DNA of 64,000 nucleotides from Mesonia algae (GCF_003253545.1 NZ_QKYV01000010.1:1-64000); one strand, 5' to 3'; shown: positions 24,253 to 32,429, counted from the first letter of the stretch. Numbers and translations are program-made. Notes: generated by a model not told the origin, from the sequence alone.

Positions 24253-25626
24253 ATGCAAGAATCTATACTTTTTATTGTTTCTACGATTTTTATTTTCCTT
24301 AGCGGAATTATACTTGGCTTTCTCATTAAGCACTTAAAAAGTAGTAAACAGATTAAAAATTTAGAAGCTTTTTCTAAACAAAAAGAACTTGAATCTCTTT
24401 CGTTAAAAGAACAGCAACAAAAATCTGAAACCTACTTTCTAGAACTTAAAGCAGAAATGCAAAAAGAGATAAAAGAAGTTTCTAGAGATCGAGAAGAGAT
24501 AAGGAATGAAAAAGAGTTCTTTAAAAATGAGCTTACGCGGAAAAATGTAGAGTTCGAAAATCTAAGACAAAGAAACGAAGAGCAAAAAAGCGAGGTAGAA
24601 CAGTTACAAGAAAAATTCAGTAAAGAATTTGAAAACTTAGCCAATAAGATTTTAGAACAAAAATCTGAAAAATTTACACTTCAAAACAAAGAGAATATTC
24701 AAAATATTTTAAATCCGTTGCAGGAAAAAATTAAAGTATTTGAAGAAAAAGTAGATCGAAATAGCGAAAACTCTCTTAAAAGACACGCCGAATTAGGTAA
24801 ACAACTTCAATTTCTTAACGAACAGAATTTAAAAATAAGTGAGGAAGCAACCAATCTTACCAAAGCCTTAAAAGGAGATACAAAAATGCAAGGTAATTGG
24901 GGCGAGATGATTTTAGAAAGTGTCTTAGAACGAAGCGGACTTCAAAAAGACGCTGAATATTTTGTTCAGCAAAGTTTTCACACTTCAGAAGGTAAAAGAG
25001 TTATGCCAGATGTTGTGATAAAATTACCAGGTGAAAAGAGAATGATTATCGATGCTAAAGTCTCTCTAAATGCTTATGAACGCTATATAAATGAAGGGGA
25101 AGAGCATAAATCTACCCACCTTAAAAATCATTTAATTGCCATAAAAAATCGAGTAGATGAGTTAAGTAAAAAGAATTATCATCAACTCTACCAAATGGAG
25201 AGTCCAGATTTTGTATTGCTATTTATTCCTATTGAAGCGGCGTTTGCTATAGCTTCTAATGAATATCCACAATTGTACAGTGATGCTTTCGATAAAAATA
25301 TTATTATTGTTACCCCTACCACCCTTCTAGCAGTTTTAAAGACTATTGATAGTATGTGGCAAAATGAAAAGCAAAAGCAAAATGCGATCATAATTGCGAC
25401 ACAAGCAGGAGCTTTGTATGATTCTTTTACCAATCTAACCGACGAGCTTTTAAAAATTGGTCGTCAGCTAGGCACGGTTCAAAGTAGTTATGATAATGCT
25501 ATGAAAAAATTGACAGGCAAAGGAAATCTAATTAGACGCGTAGAAAAATTGAAAAAACTGGGGGCTAAAGCAAGTAAGCAAATAGATCAACAACTAATTA
25601 GTCATACCCAAGAGGATGAAGTTTAA
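24253..25626 (+). CDS. rmuC: DNA recombination protein RmuC homologue
   Basis: A 457-residue protein: N-terminal membrane anchor (about 4-25), a long coiled coil (about 30-205, rich in E/K/Q heptads), then the RmuC domain with QGNWGEMILESVLERSGLQKDAEYFVQQSF, RVMPDVVIKLPGEKRMIIDAKVSLNAYERY and ESPDFVLLFIPIEAAFAIA. The PDVVIxLPxxKxxxIDAKVSL motif is the PD-(D/E)XK-like nuclease core. RmuC limits inversions at short inverted repeats in E. coli. Full length for the family; the following small gene may be cotranscribed (12-base gap). Confidence 0.93.
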   Translation: MQESILFIVSTIFIFLSGIILGFLIKHLKSSKQIKNLEAFSKQKELESLSLKEQQQKSETYFLELKAEMQKEIKEVSRDREEIRNEKEFFKNELTRKNVEFENLRQRNEEQKSEVEQLQEKFSKEFENLANKILEQKSEKFTLQNKENIQNILNPLQEKIKVFEEKVDRNSENSLKRHAELGKQLQFLNEQNLKISEEATNLTKALKGDTKMQGNWGEMILESVLERSGLQKDAEYFVQQSFHTSEGKRVMPDVVIKLPGEKRMIIDAKVSLNAYERYINEGEEHKSTHLKNHLIAIKNRVDELSKKNYHQLYQMESPDFVLLFIPIEAAFAIASNEYPQLYSDAFDKNIIIVTPTTLLAVLKTIDSMWQNEKQKQNAIIIATQAGALYDSFTNLTDELLKIGRQLGTVQSSYDNAMKKLTGKGNLIRRVEKLKKLGAKASKQIDQQLISHTQEDEV

Positions 25627-25638
25627 TCTTTATTTATT

Positions 25639-26004
25639 ATGAAAAAAATACTTATTTATATATTATTAGCCATTGCGGTGGTCGCGATTGCTTTTTACTC
25701 TTTTGTATACTTTGTTCCTTACAGTGAAGGAACTAGGGCTGGTGAACTTATAAAGTTTAGTAATCGAGGTGTTATGGTAAAAACGTGGGAAGGTGAAATT
25801 AGTCAGGGAATTAGTGGAGCGCAAATTTTCAGTTTTTCGGTATTAGATAAAAATGAAGAGGTGATAGAAAAGCTTAATCAATATCAAGGTGAGTATGTAA
25901 AGCTCACTTACGTGGAAAGATACGGTACTTTTGTTTTTTGGGGAGATACTAAATATTTTATCAATAAAGTAGAACTTTCTCAATCTCCACATTTTAGAAG
26001 ATAA
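25639..26004 (+). CDS. Small membrane-anchored hypothetical protein
   Basis: A 121-residue protein with a single N-terminal hydrophobic helix (about 5-25) and a beta-rich extracytoplasmic domain: YSEGTRAGELIKFSNRGVMVKTWEGEISQG, FSFSVLDKNEEVIEKLNQYQGEYVKLTYVERYGTFVFWGDTKYFI. The pattern SEGxRxGxLxKFSxKGxxxKTxEGE recurs in Bacteroidota proteins of this size, but I know no assigned function. It begins 12 bases after rmuC. The signal helix and beta domain suggest an exported or anchored OB-like fold; this is inference. Confidence 0.7.
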   Translation: MKKILIYILLAIAVVAIAFYSFVYFVPYSEGTRAGELIKFSNRGVMVKTWEGEISQGISGAQIFSFSVLDKNEEVIEKLNQYQGEYVKLTYVERYGTFVFWGDTKYFINKVELSQSPHFRR

Positions 26005-26016
26005 TATTAAAAAAAC

Positions 26017-26115
26017 TAGCGCAAGGGATTGAAGCGACATCCTTTTTTGCATTTTTGCTGATGCAAAAATTGCAAAAAAGATATAGCGTAAAGCCCGACC
26101 CGTTAGGGATGCGCC
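26017..26115. repeat. Structured intergenic repeat element (flavobacterial type)
   Basis: About 100 bp between two genes, running from AGCGCAAGGGATTGAAGCG through a strong hairpin to AAAGCCCGACCCGTTAGG and GATGCGCCC. The hairpin arms are 26042-26058 and 26063-26080, with a 4-base loop and one bulge. The ends share GCGC and GGGAT. I recall near-identical sequences as intergenic, multicopy elements in flavobacterial genomes. Only one copy lies in this window, so its repetition cannot be shown here. No coding potential. Confidence 0.6.
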
Positions 26116-26134
26116 CAAATAAAAATTGTACTAC

Positions 26135-26677
26135 ATGAATAAAGAATTTAAAACGGTTAAAGAATCTCAAGTCACGATTTCTGAATTGATGCTTCCCTCC
26201 CATTCTAATTTTAATGGAAAAATTCACGGAGGCTACGTATTATCACTTTTAGACCAAATAGCATTTGCTTGTGCCTCTAAGCACAGCGGAGAATATTGTG
26301 TGACTGCAAGTGTAGATACCGTAGATTTTTTGCGTCCCATAGATATTGGTGAATTAGTCACCATGAAAGCTTCGGTTAATTATGTAGGAAACACATCGAT
26401 GGTGATTGGAATTCGAGTAGAAGCAGAAAATATTCAAACAGGAGATGTTAAGCATTGTAACTCATCCTACATCACTATGGTGGCGAAAGATAAAAATGGC
26501 GATAGCGTTAAAATACCTGGACTTATATTGGAAGATGAGAATGAGAAAAGACGTTTTCTAAAATCGGTTAAACGTATTAAAATAAAGCGCCATAGGAGTG
26601 ATGAGTTTAATGAAACCGACTTTTCTTCGGAAAAATACTTAGAAGAATTTAGCTCTTACAGAGTACAAATTGTGTAA
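26135..26677 (+). CDS. Acyl-CoA thioesterase (hotdog fold, YciA/ACOT type)
   Basis: A 180-residue hotdog thioesterase from the ATG at 26135; the frame opens earlier with a TTG at 26126, but MNKEFKTV is the better start. The motif NFNGKIHGGYVLSLLDQIAFACASKHSG contains the HGG turn and the catalytic Asp on the central helix, followed by CVTASVDTVDFLRPIDIGELVTMKASVNYVGNTSM. The fold hydrolyses acyl-CoA to free fatty acid and CoA in the cytosol. The extra charged tail of about 40 residues after the hotdog domain is common in this group. Confidence 0.9.
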   Translation: MNKEFKTVKESQVTISELMLPSHSNFNGKIHGGYVLSLLDQIAFACASKHSGEYCVTASVDTVDFLRPIDIGELVTMKASVNYVGNTSMVIGIRVEAENIQTGDVKHCNSSYITMVAKDKNGDSVKIPGLILEDENEKRRFLKSVKRIKIKRHRSDEFNETDFSSEKYLEEFSSYRVQIV

Positions 26678-26750
26678 AAGTTAAACCTCTGCTAAGATCA
26701 TTGACTTGCCTTTGTATTTTCCTTATATTCTGAGAAAACAAAATTATACT

Positions 26751-27140
26751 ATGAAAACCAAATTATTATTATTACTCGTATCTGTAAGTCTTTTTAGTTG
26801 TGCACCGAATCTTGTGAATCAATGGAATATTGATAAGTATGAAGTTATTAATAGCAAAGGTCAAAATACAACTTCGCAAAATATTGGTACCATCGAGTTT
26901 AAAAAAAATGGTACAGGAAGTAAGAATATAAATTACAATGTTTTTCAAAATGATTTTAAAGACGAAAGCGGCTTTAATTATGAAATGAAAGAAGGCTACG
27001 TGATTATAAAAAGTGGCGATAAGAAAGATAAATCTGCTTTAAATAAAACTTGGATCATTGTAAGCGACAAAAGCAAAAAACAGGTTTGGAAATCTACAGA
27101 TGGAACTGATAACGTTCAAATTTTAGAACTTAGTCGATAG
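26751..27140 (+). CDS. Small lipocalin-like lipoprotein
   Basis: A 129-residue lipoprotein from the ATG at 26751 (lipobox LFSC, Cys16); an upstream TTG extension spoils the signal sequence and is discarded. The mature domain APNLVNQWNIDKYEVINSKGQ, TIEFKKNGTGSKNINYNVFQ and KTWIIVSDKSKKQVWKSTDG has the strand pattern of the lipocalin-like lipoproteins frequent in Flavobacteriia. Function unknown; probably an envelope protein. It stands alone between the thioesterase gene and a membrane-protein gene. Confidence 0.7.
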   Translation: MKTKLLLLLVSVSLFSCAPNLVNQWNIDKYEVINSKGQNTTSQNIGTIEFKKNGTGSKNINYNVFQNDFKDESGFNYEMKEGYVIIKSGDKKDKSALNKTWIIVSDKSKKQVWKSTDGTDNVQILELSR

Positions 27141-27159
27141 ATATAATTAAATTTATTTA

Positions 27160-27603
27160 ATGACTTTATCGGAATATGTAAAAAAAAGAAATGGGGTTTC
27201 AATAGGAAACCCCAAGTCTTTGAGATACAATCTTTATAAATCCTTTGGAGCTGTAAATTTCTCTACTTTTTGGAATTTTTGGAATCCCATATTTGGATAT
27301 TATTTAGGGAAGTTTATTTTTAAACCTCTTAAAAGTATCTTTTCTGTCTCGATTTCTTTAATATTTACTTTTCTTCTCTGCGGGTTGATACACGATATGG
27401 TTACCCTAATTTTTAAGGGATCAACATCTTTCTTATTTAGTGTATGGTTTTTAATTATGAGTTTAGCTGTCTTAATCACTAGACACTTAAAACAAGATCA
27501 TTCAAAACAAAAATGGGTTATTCATGCTTCGATTAACCTAAGCATCATCAGCTTTTGCTTTTTACTATCATTATATTTTACACGAATTTTAATAAAGCCT
27601 TAA
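27160..27603 (+). CDS. Small membrane protein with an MBOAT-like core motif
   Basis: A 147-residue protein with three to four membrane segments. Residues 34-57 (NFSTFWNFWNPIFGYYLGKF and following) and 64-80 (SISLIFTFLLCGLIHDM) echo two signature stretches of MBOAT acyltransferases: the FWxxWN...hhhxxhhxP loop and the helix with a catalytic histidine (here His78). MBOAT enzymes are normally 350-500 residues, so this would be a minimal version. I present it as a resemblance, not an assignment. It lies alone, converging with the DUF423 gene. Confidence 0.5.
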   Translation: MTLSEYVKKRNGVSIGNPKSLRYNLYKSFGAVNFSTFWNFWNPIFGYYLGKFIFKPLKSIFSVSISLIFTFLLCGLIHDMVTLIFKGSTSFLFSVWFLIMSLAVLITRHLKQDHSKQKWVIHASINLSIISFCFLLSLYFTRILIKP

Positions 27604-27614
27604 AACTCTTATAT

Positions 27615-28010
27615 CTATATTAATTTTCCATAAGAAATAAAGTAAATAAGTAAACAAACCCAACCTGCAACTAATAATAAACCACCCAAAGGAGTAATTG
27701 GACCTAAAATTTTTATTTTATTTCCCTTAGCGGAAGAAATACTAAGACCATAAATACTAAAACTAAATAAAAGAGTTCCTATTATAAATAACCATACCAT
27801 CACTACTTCTATGGAGTTTACCAAAGGAAGCTGAGTTCCTATAATTAAAAGTACTATAGCGTGATACATTTGGTATTTTACACCAGTTTCAAAACTTGCA
27901 ATTTGTTCTGGAGTAAATATTTTTTTAAGCGCGTGAGCTCCAAAAGCTCCTAATATAATTGCCAATCCACCGTATAAAGTAGCTACAATTAGTGTAATTT
28001 CTTTGATCAT
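27615..28010 (-). CDS. DUF423 family membrane protein
   Basis: A 131-residue protein with four membrane helices and the DUF423 (YgdD/TMEM256-like) pattern: GAFGAHALKKIFTPEQIASFETGVKYQMYHAIVLLIIG near the N-terminus and GPITPLGGLLLVAGWVCL near the C-terminus. Function unknown. Its start overlaps the cydB stop by four bases, making it the third gene of the cytochrome bd operon here. Confidence 0.88.
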   Translation of the reverse strand: MIKEITLIVATLYGGLAIILGAFGAHALKKIFTPEQIASFETGVKYQMYHAIVLLIIGTQLPLVNSIEVVMVWLFIIGTLLFSFSIYGLSISSAKGNKIKILGPITPLGGLLLVAGWVCLLIYFISYGKLI

Positions 28011-29032
28011 TTTTTAAATAGTTTTATTAATTGAAAGGAACGCATAAGGTGAAAAAGTCCTGGTAAAATTATGGCACCTCCTATTAAAAGAGCAACTCCC
28101 AGACTCGTAATTACACTATTTGGAGCTACTCCTTCAAGAATGCTAAATTCTTTGGTTGAAGTAATAATTATATGAGGAAAATGAACTGTCATTGCTGCTG
28201 CAATTACAAAAAACACTTGAAATCCTGCTAAAACTCTTGTCCAAGTTTTTTGCTTTCTTTTTATCATCATCCATAAAGGAATTAAAAACAGTGCCGATAA
28301 ACTAATGGCAATTATCGATATTGGATTGTGTATAAAATCCTGTATAAAAGCAACTTCTTTCCAATAACCATATCCCAAAATTAAAAATCCAAAAAACACA
28401 AGCACTATGGTAGCTACACTTGCTTTTTTTCTATAGTTTTCTAACTCATTATTTTCGTCGGCTTCACCAATTAAAAAGTTTGCAGCTATAAATCCGCATA
28501 AAGTGACATAAAATAAGCCTACAAGAATTGAAAAAGGATTAAGCCACCCTTTTATGTAAATGTCTGCAAAGCTTTGATTGGTTCCTTCTTCAAATAATTG
28601 AATATTTCCACCTACCAATCCGCCAAAAATCATCCCTAAAAAAAATGGAGTTACCACACTTGCGATTTTAAACATCCCATTATACCAAACTTGAGACTTT
28701 CCTTTTACCGCATCATAATGTCTAAATATAAAAGCGAGTCCGCGCATGGTAATCCCTAAAAGCATGAGCGTAATTGGAATGTGTAAGTACACTACAAAAA
28801 TTTGATAATAAACAGGAAAAGCAACCCATAGGATTACAATAAGAATAATAATCCAAATATGGTTAGCTTCCCAAATGGGACCCATTACTCTGTATACCGT
28901 TTTTTTTGTTTTCTCCTGTTGATTTCTTGAAGAGAATAATTCTATAATTCCTGCTCCAAAATCAGCTCCAGCTAAAAGCACGTATAGGAATAAGGAGAAG
29001 AATAAAAAAAATAAAACTACGCTTAACATCAT
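28007..29032 (-). CDS. cydB: Cytochrome d ubiquinol oxidase subunit II
   Basis: A 341-residue polytopic protein of the CydB family: LFLYVLLAGADFGAGIIELFSSR at the N-terminus, GPIWEANHIWIIILIVILWVAFPVYYQ, and eight to nine membrane helices. It partners CydA in the bd-type oxygen reductase, which oxidises quinol at low oxygen without pumping protons. Start and cydA stop overlap by one base (TAATG), so translation is coupled. No cydX-like small gene is evident between cydB and DUF423. Confidence 0.95.
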   Translation of the reverse strand: MMLSVVLFFLFFSLFLYVLLAGADFGAGIIELFSSRNQQEKTKKTVYRVMGPIWEANHIWIIILIVILWVAFPVYYQIFVVYLHIPITLMLLGITMRGLAFIFRHYDAVKGKSQVWYNGMFKIASVVTPFFLGMIFGGLVGGNIQLFEEGTNQSFADIYIKGWLNPFSILVGLFYVTLCGFIAANFLIGEADENNELENYRKKASVATIVLVFFGFLILGYGYWKEVAFIQDFIHNPISIIAISLSALFLIPLWMMIKRKQKTWTRVLAGFQVFFVIAAAMTVHFPHIIITSTKEFSILEGVAPNSVITSLGVALLIGGAIILPGLFHLMRSFQLIKLFKK

Positions 29033-30330
29033 TATTCCTCGTTATTTAAAGCATTAATCTGTCTTATCATTAACCAACTTACCACAAAAGTAAGCAGTAC
29101 ATAAATGAAAGAATATGTAATTAAACTGTAAAAAATACCTGGCATGGGTGTTACAGCATCTTTGGTTCTCATTACATTATGGATTATCCAAGGTTGTCTT
29201 CCTACTTCGGTCACAATCCACCCCGCTTCTAAAGCTATAAAACCTAAAGGAGTTAATAGTGTAAAAAATAACCAAAATCTTTTTTTAACTCTCCAATGTT
29301 TCCATTTGGCACTTAAGAAATAAAGCAACCCGGCTAGTGCCAATAATGTCCCTATGCCTACCATGATTTGGAATGCATAATGAACAATAGCGACTGGAGG
29401 TTGATCTTCTATAGGAAAATCATTTAAGCCTTTTACTTCTGCATCAAAATCTCCAAAAGCTAAAAATGATAAGGCATTAGGAATTTCTATTTTGTAATTT
29501 ACTTCTCGTTTTTCTTCATCTACAATTCCTCCAATATATAGCGGTGCTCCTTTTTTGGTTTCATAATGTGCTTCTAAGGCTGCTAATTTTGCAGGTTGCC
29601 TTTCTGCAATATCTTTGGCAGAAAGATCCCCGCTTATAGGTTGCAGTATAGCTGCTACAGCTGCAAATGAAATTGCTATATGAAAAGCCTTTTTATGCAA
29701 CGGCTTATTTCTTCCCTTATAAATTTGATACGCATGAATTCCTGCTACAGCAAAACCTGTGGCAACAAATGCTGCAAGTGTCATATGTAGCGCTTGAGTG
29801 AACCAAGCTTCATTAAGCATTGCTTTTATAGGATCGATATTACTAAAAACTCCGTCTTTATAATCAAAGCCAGACGGTGCGTTCATCCAAGAGTTGGCGG
29901 CAACGACTAATATTCCTGAAAGAACACCAGAAATTCCTATAATCACTCCTGTAAACCAATGAAATTTTTCGGGTAATTTGTTCCATCCGTAGAGGTAAAA
30001 TCCTAAGGCTATAGCTTCTACAAAAAAGGCTGCTCCTTCTAAAGAGAAGGGCATCCCAATAATCGGACCTGCATGTTCCATAAAACCTGGCCATAATAAA
30101 CCTAATTCAAATGAAAGCGCTGTACCCGAAACAGCTCCTGTCACAAAAAAAATTGCTACCCCTTTTTGCCACGCTTTAGTTAACTTTAAATAAATTTCAT
30201 CTTTTGTTTTGAGCCACTTGTAGTGCGAAATGACCATAAAAAAAGGCATCACCATGCCTATGCAAGCAAAGACAATATGAAAAATTAATGTTAGTGCCAT
30301 TTGGAGTCTTGCTGCCTCTAAATTTTCCAT
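29032..30330 (-). CDS. cydA: Cytochrome d ubiquinol oxidase subunit I
   Basis: A 432-residue CydA. Heme ligand His18 sits in TLIFHIVFACIG; the quinol loop motif and GWIVTEVGRQPWIIHNVMRT are present; helices carry FFVTGAVSGTALSFELGLLWPGFM and FSLEGAAFFVEAIALGFYLYGW. The Q-loop between helices VI and VII is short, of the short-loop class usual in Bacteroidota, so it is about 90 residues shorter than the E. coli protein. It heads the cydAB-DUF423 operon; its promoter region faces the SatD-like operon. Confidence 0.96.
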   Translation of the reverse strand: MENLEAARLQMALTLIFHIVFACIGMVMPFFMVISHYKWLKTKDEIYLKLTKAWQKGVAIFFVTGAVSGTALSFELGLLWPGFMEHAGPIIGMPFSLEGAAFFVEAIALGFYLYGWNKLPEKFHWFTGVIIGISGVLSGILVVAANSWMNAPSGFDYKDGVFSNIDPIKAMLNEAWFTQALHMTLAAFVATGFAVAGIHAYQIYKGRNKPLHKKAFHIAISFAAVAAILQPISGDLSAKDIAERQPAKLAALEAHYETKKGAPLYIGGIVDEEKREVNYKIEIPNALSFLAFGDFDAEVKGLNDFPIEDQPPVAIVHYAFQIMVGIGTLLALAGLLYFLSAKWKHWRVKKRFWLFFTLLTPLGFIALEAGWIVTEVGRQPWIIHNVMRTKDAVTPMPGIFYSLITYSFIYVLLTFVVSWLMIRQINALNNEE

Positions 30331-30418
30331 AGTAAAGTAAGATTAATTGCTCTTTACAAAGATACAACAGCTAAAAAATATAGCCTTTTTAATCTTTTAT
30401 AAAATCTATAATTTTAAC

Positions 30419-30430
30419 GCTTTCGCGGAA
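30419..30430. repeat. Intergenic copy of the dispersed motif GCTTTCGCGGAA
   Basis: GCTTTCGCGGAA in the cydA / SatD divergent gap. Identical or one-mismatch copies lie within genes at 3568-3579, 14973-14983, 46833-46844 and (reverse) 60700-60710; palindromic variants GCTTCCGCGGAA occur at 13444-13457 and 37860-37871. Confidence 0.6.
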
Positions 30431-30444
30431 TTGACTAATTCTAA

Positions 30445-30468
30445 ATTATCGTTTTATTAAGCGATAAT
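30445..30468. promoter_or_regulatory. Operator 1 upstream of SatD-like gene
   Basis: ATTATCG-N10-CGATAAT, a perfect 7-bp inverted repeat with a 10-base spacer. First of three equally spaced sites. Confidence 0.65.
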
Positions 30469-30474
30469 TATATT

Positions 30475-30494
30475 TATCGTCCAAAAAGGCGATA
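30475..30494. promoter_or_regulatory. Operator 2 upstream of SatD-like gene
   Basis: TATCG-N10-CGATA, exactly 28 bp (half-site to half-site) after operator 1. Confidence 0.65.
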
Positions 30495-30502
30495 TTTGCA
30501 TA

Positions 30503-30522
30503 TATCGCTTAAAAAAACGATA
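30503..30522. promoter_or_regulatory. Operator 3 upstream of SatD-like gene
   Basis: TATCG-N10-CGATA, exactly 28 bp after operator 2 and ending seven bases before the likely ATG at 30530. Binding here would block transcription or initiation. Confidence 0.65.
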
Positions 30523-30529
30523 TTTGACT

Positions 30530-31144
30530 ATGACTAGTATTATAACAGGAGATATTGTAGCTTCTCGAAAGAGGTACAATCCAGAGGAGTATTTAAGTAA
30601 ATTACGCTATGCACTTGAAATTATTCAGCCCAAGAAATCGTTATGGGAAATTTTTAGGGGAGATAGTTTTCAAGTAGAAATAGAAGATCCTTTACAAGTT
30701 TTTTGGTCTACAGTCTACCTTAAAGCTGTAATTAAAACCGTAAAAAACTTAGATGTAAGAATAGCTATTGGACTAGGTGAAAAGACATTTTCTACAAAAA
30801 ACTTGAGTGAATCTAATGGGTCCGCTTTTGTGAATTCTGGAGAGATCTTTGAGAATTTGAAAAAAGAGAAAACTAATCTCGCCATAAAAACTAGTAGTCC
30901 GTTTTTAGATAAAGAATTAAATACCTATTTTCAACTTGCATTAATTGCTATGGATAATTGGACTGTAAATTCGGCTGAAGTAGTTCAATTAACTATTGAA
31001 AACCCCAAATTAAATCAGCAAGAATTAGGGAAATTAATTGGCATCAAACAAAACACAATTAGTGAGCGACAAAAAAGAGCTTATTTGGAAGAGCTAAAGG
31101 CGTTCAATGAAATATTTTCTTTAAAAATAAAATCTATTTTATAA
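30530..31144 (+). CDS. SatD-like protein with C-terminal helix-turn-helix
   Basis: A 204-residue protein from the ATG at 30530 (MTSIITGDIVASRKRY); a TTG six bases earlier is possible. The N-terminal TSIITGDIVASR and WEIFRGDSFQVEIEDPLQVFW segments match SatD-type proteins. The C-terminal NPKLNQQELGKLIGIKQNTISERQKRAYLEEL (about 163-195) is a helix-turn-helix. It is followed after one base by a DUF3307 membrane protein gene, a pairing found repeatedly in bacteria. Three identical inverted repeats just upstream make autoregulation likely. The substrate or signal of the SatD domain is unknown. Confidence 0.78.
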   Translation: MTSIITGDIVASRKRYNPEEYLSKLRYALEIIQPKKSLWEIFRGDSFQVEIEDPLQVFWSTVYLKAVIKTVKNLDVRIAIGLGEKTFSTKNLSESNGSAFVNSGEIFENLKKEKTNLAIKTSSPFLDKELNTYFQLALIAMDNWTVNSAEVVQLTIENPKLNQQELGKLIGIKQNTISERQKRAYLEELKAFNEIFSLKIKSIL

Positions 31145-31145
31145 T

Positions 31146-31853
31146 ATGCTATTGGCCCTTCAACTCTTATTCGCACATTTTTTAGGAGATTTTCTTTTTC
31201 AACCTTACAGTTGGGTAAAAGATAAGGAACGCAGAAAATTAGCTTCACCCAAGCTTTATTTTCACATACTTATACATATTGCTCTCAGCTTTCTATTTAT
31301 ATGGGATTTAAGTTTATGGTATATTCCTCTAATTATTGGAATTAGCCATTTGGTTATAGACGCTAGTAAACTTCTTTTACAGAATGGAAGAAATAATCGG
31401 TTGTTATTTTTTATAGATCAAGCTCTACATCTCCTTGTTATAGGGTTTAGTGTTATTCTTTTCACAGAAACGATTGAGATAATAGAAGTTCCTACTGAAT
31501 TATGGCTTTACTTACTAGGTGCTTTTTTAGTAACCAACCCAGCCTCTATTAGTATTAAAACAATTATTTCTGTATACACTCCAAAAACTGAAATTGAAGA
31601 AGATGAATCGCTTAACAATGCAGGAAAATACATAGGCATTCTAGAAAGGCTTTTAGTATATATATTTATTGTAACCAACCATTGGGAAGGAGTAGGATTT
31701 TTAATTGCCGCCAAGTCTATTTTTCGCTTTAGCGATCTTACTCAATCTAAGGATAGAAAACTCACCGAATACATTCTTATTGGTACTTTATTAAGTTTTG
31801 GAATTGCTATTGGCGTAGCGCTTTTAATAAATGTATTACAGCTTAACTTATAA
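31146..31853 (+). CDS. DUF3307 family membrane protein
   Basis: A 235-residue protein with six to seven membrane helices and the N-terminal DUF3307 signature LLFAHFLGDFLFQPYSWVKDKERRK, then HILIHIALSFL and IPLIIGISHLVIDASKLLLQ. The His/Asp residues within helices (HFLGDF, HILIH, HLVIDA) resemble those of metal-dependent membrane hydrolases (YdjM-like), but activity is unproven. It is in operon with the SatD-like regulator one base upstream and ends at a terminator. Confidence 0.85.
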   Translation: MLLALQLLFAHFLGDFLFQPYSWVKDKERRKLASPKLYFHILIHIALSFLFIWDLSLWYIPLIIGISHLVIDASKLLLQNGRNNRLLFFIDQALHLLVIGFSVILFTETIEIIEVPTELWLYLLGAFLVTNPASISIKTIISVYTPKTEIEEDESLNNAGKYIGILERLLVYIFIVTNHWEGVGFLIAAKSIFRFSDLTQSKDRKLTEYILIGTLLSFGIAIGVALLINVLQLNL

Positions 31854-31859
31854 ATATTT

Positions 31860-31884
31860 AAACCCCGAGTTTTTCTCAGGGTTT
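31860..31884 (+). terminator. Intrinsic terminator after DUF3307 gene
   Basis: Stem AAACCCCGAG (31860-31869) / CTCAGGGTTT (31875-31884) with one C-A mismatch and a T5 loop. Only a short T run follows, so strength is moderate. Confidence 0.65.
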
Positions 31885-31911
31885 AATAGCTTTTAGCTGT
31901 GGCTTTTGTAA

Positions 31912-31934
31912 AGGTTTATAGTTTATATAAACCT
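31912..31934. other. AT-rich perfect hairpin between converging genes
   Basis: AGGTTTATA / TATAAACCT with a 5-base loop. It has no T run on either side and no GC core. It may help separate the converging transcripts; otherwise unexplained. Confidence 0.4.
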
Positions 31935-31958
31935 AAAAGTTTAGGGAGTTTAGGTTAC

Positions 31959-32429
31959 CTAATTATTATCTACACTTATAAATTCTCCCGAAAGGGTAAA
32001 ATATAAATCAACATCATTAGATAAATCTATTTCGTAGGTTGTATTTTCCTTATCAATCCCTACAATTTTTAAATCTGCATAGTTTTGAGTTACATAATTA
32101 TTAATATTTTCTGGAACAATACCTTCGGGTAACTCTTGATTTTGTCCATCAACATCTACCCATTCTCCATCTGCCGTAAAATCAATTTCAAAACCATTAG
32201 ATAAATCTACCTCATAGAGACCTCCATCAGAATCTTCTTGACTATTTTTCTCAATCCTTAAATAAGTAGCGTTGGGAAAATAATTTTCTACAAAGGCTAT
32301 GGCATCTGCAGGAAGCTCACTAGCTTCGATTAATTGATCATTATTGTTTGAATCATCGTCACTATTGCAAGACATAAGTGTAAACATACTCAAACTTAAA
32401 AAAACAGAAGATTTTAAAATTTTTTTCAT
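31959..32429 (-). CDS. PepSY-like (DUF2874) lipoprotein with two repeats
   Basis: A 156-residue lipoprotein (lipobox LMSC, Cys21, followed by NSDDDSNNND). The mature part contains two copies of a PepSY-like beta unit: DAIAFVENYFPNATYLRIEK ... YEVDLSNGFEIDFTADGEWVDVDGQ, and NINNYVTQNYADLKIVGIDK ... YEIDLSNDVDLYFTLSGEFISVDN. These DUF2874 proteins are common exported proteins of Bacteroidota, thought to inhibit or modulate other proteins, with no settled role. The gene stands alone. Confidence 0.82.
   Translation of the reverse strand: MKKILKSSVFLSLSMFTLMSCNSDDDSNNNDQLIEASELPADAIAFVENYFPNATYLRIEKNSQEDSDGGLYEVDLSNGFEIDFTADGEWVDVDGQNQELPEGIVPENINNYVTQNYADLKIVGIDKENTTYEIDLSNDVDLYFTLSGEFISVDNN

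Noticed and set aside
31912-31934. Second intrinsic terminator after the DUF3307 gene
   Set aside because: The hairpin is perfect but made almost only of A-T pairs and has no T run, so termination is not supported.
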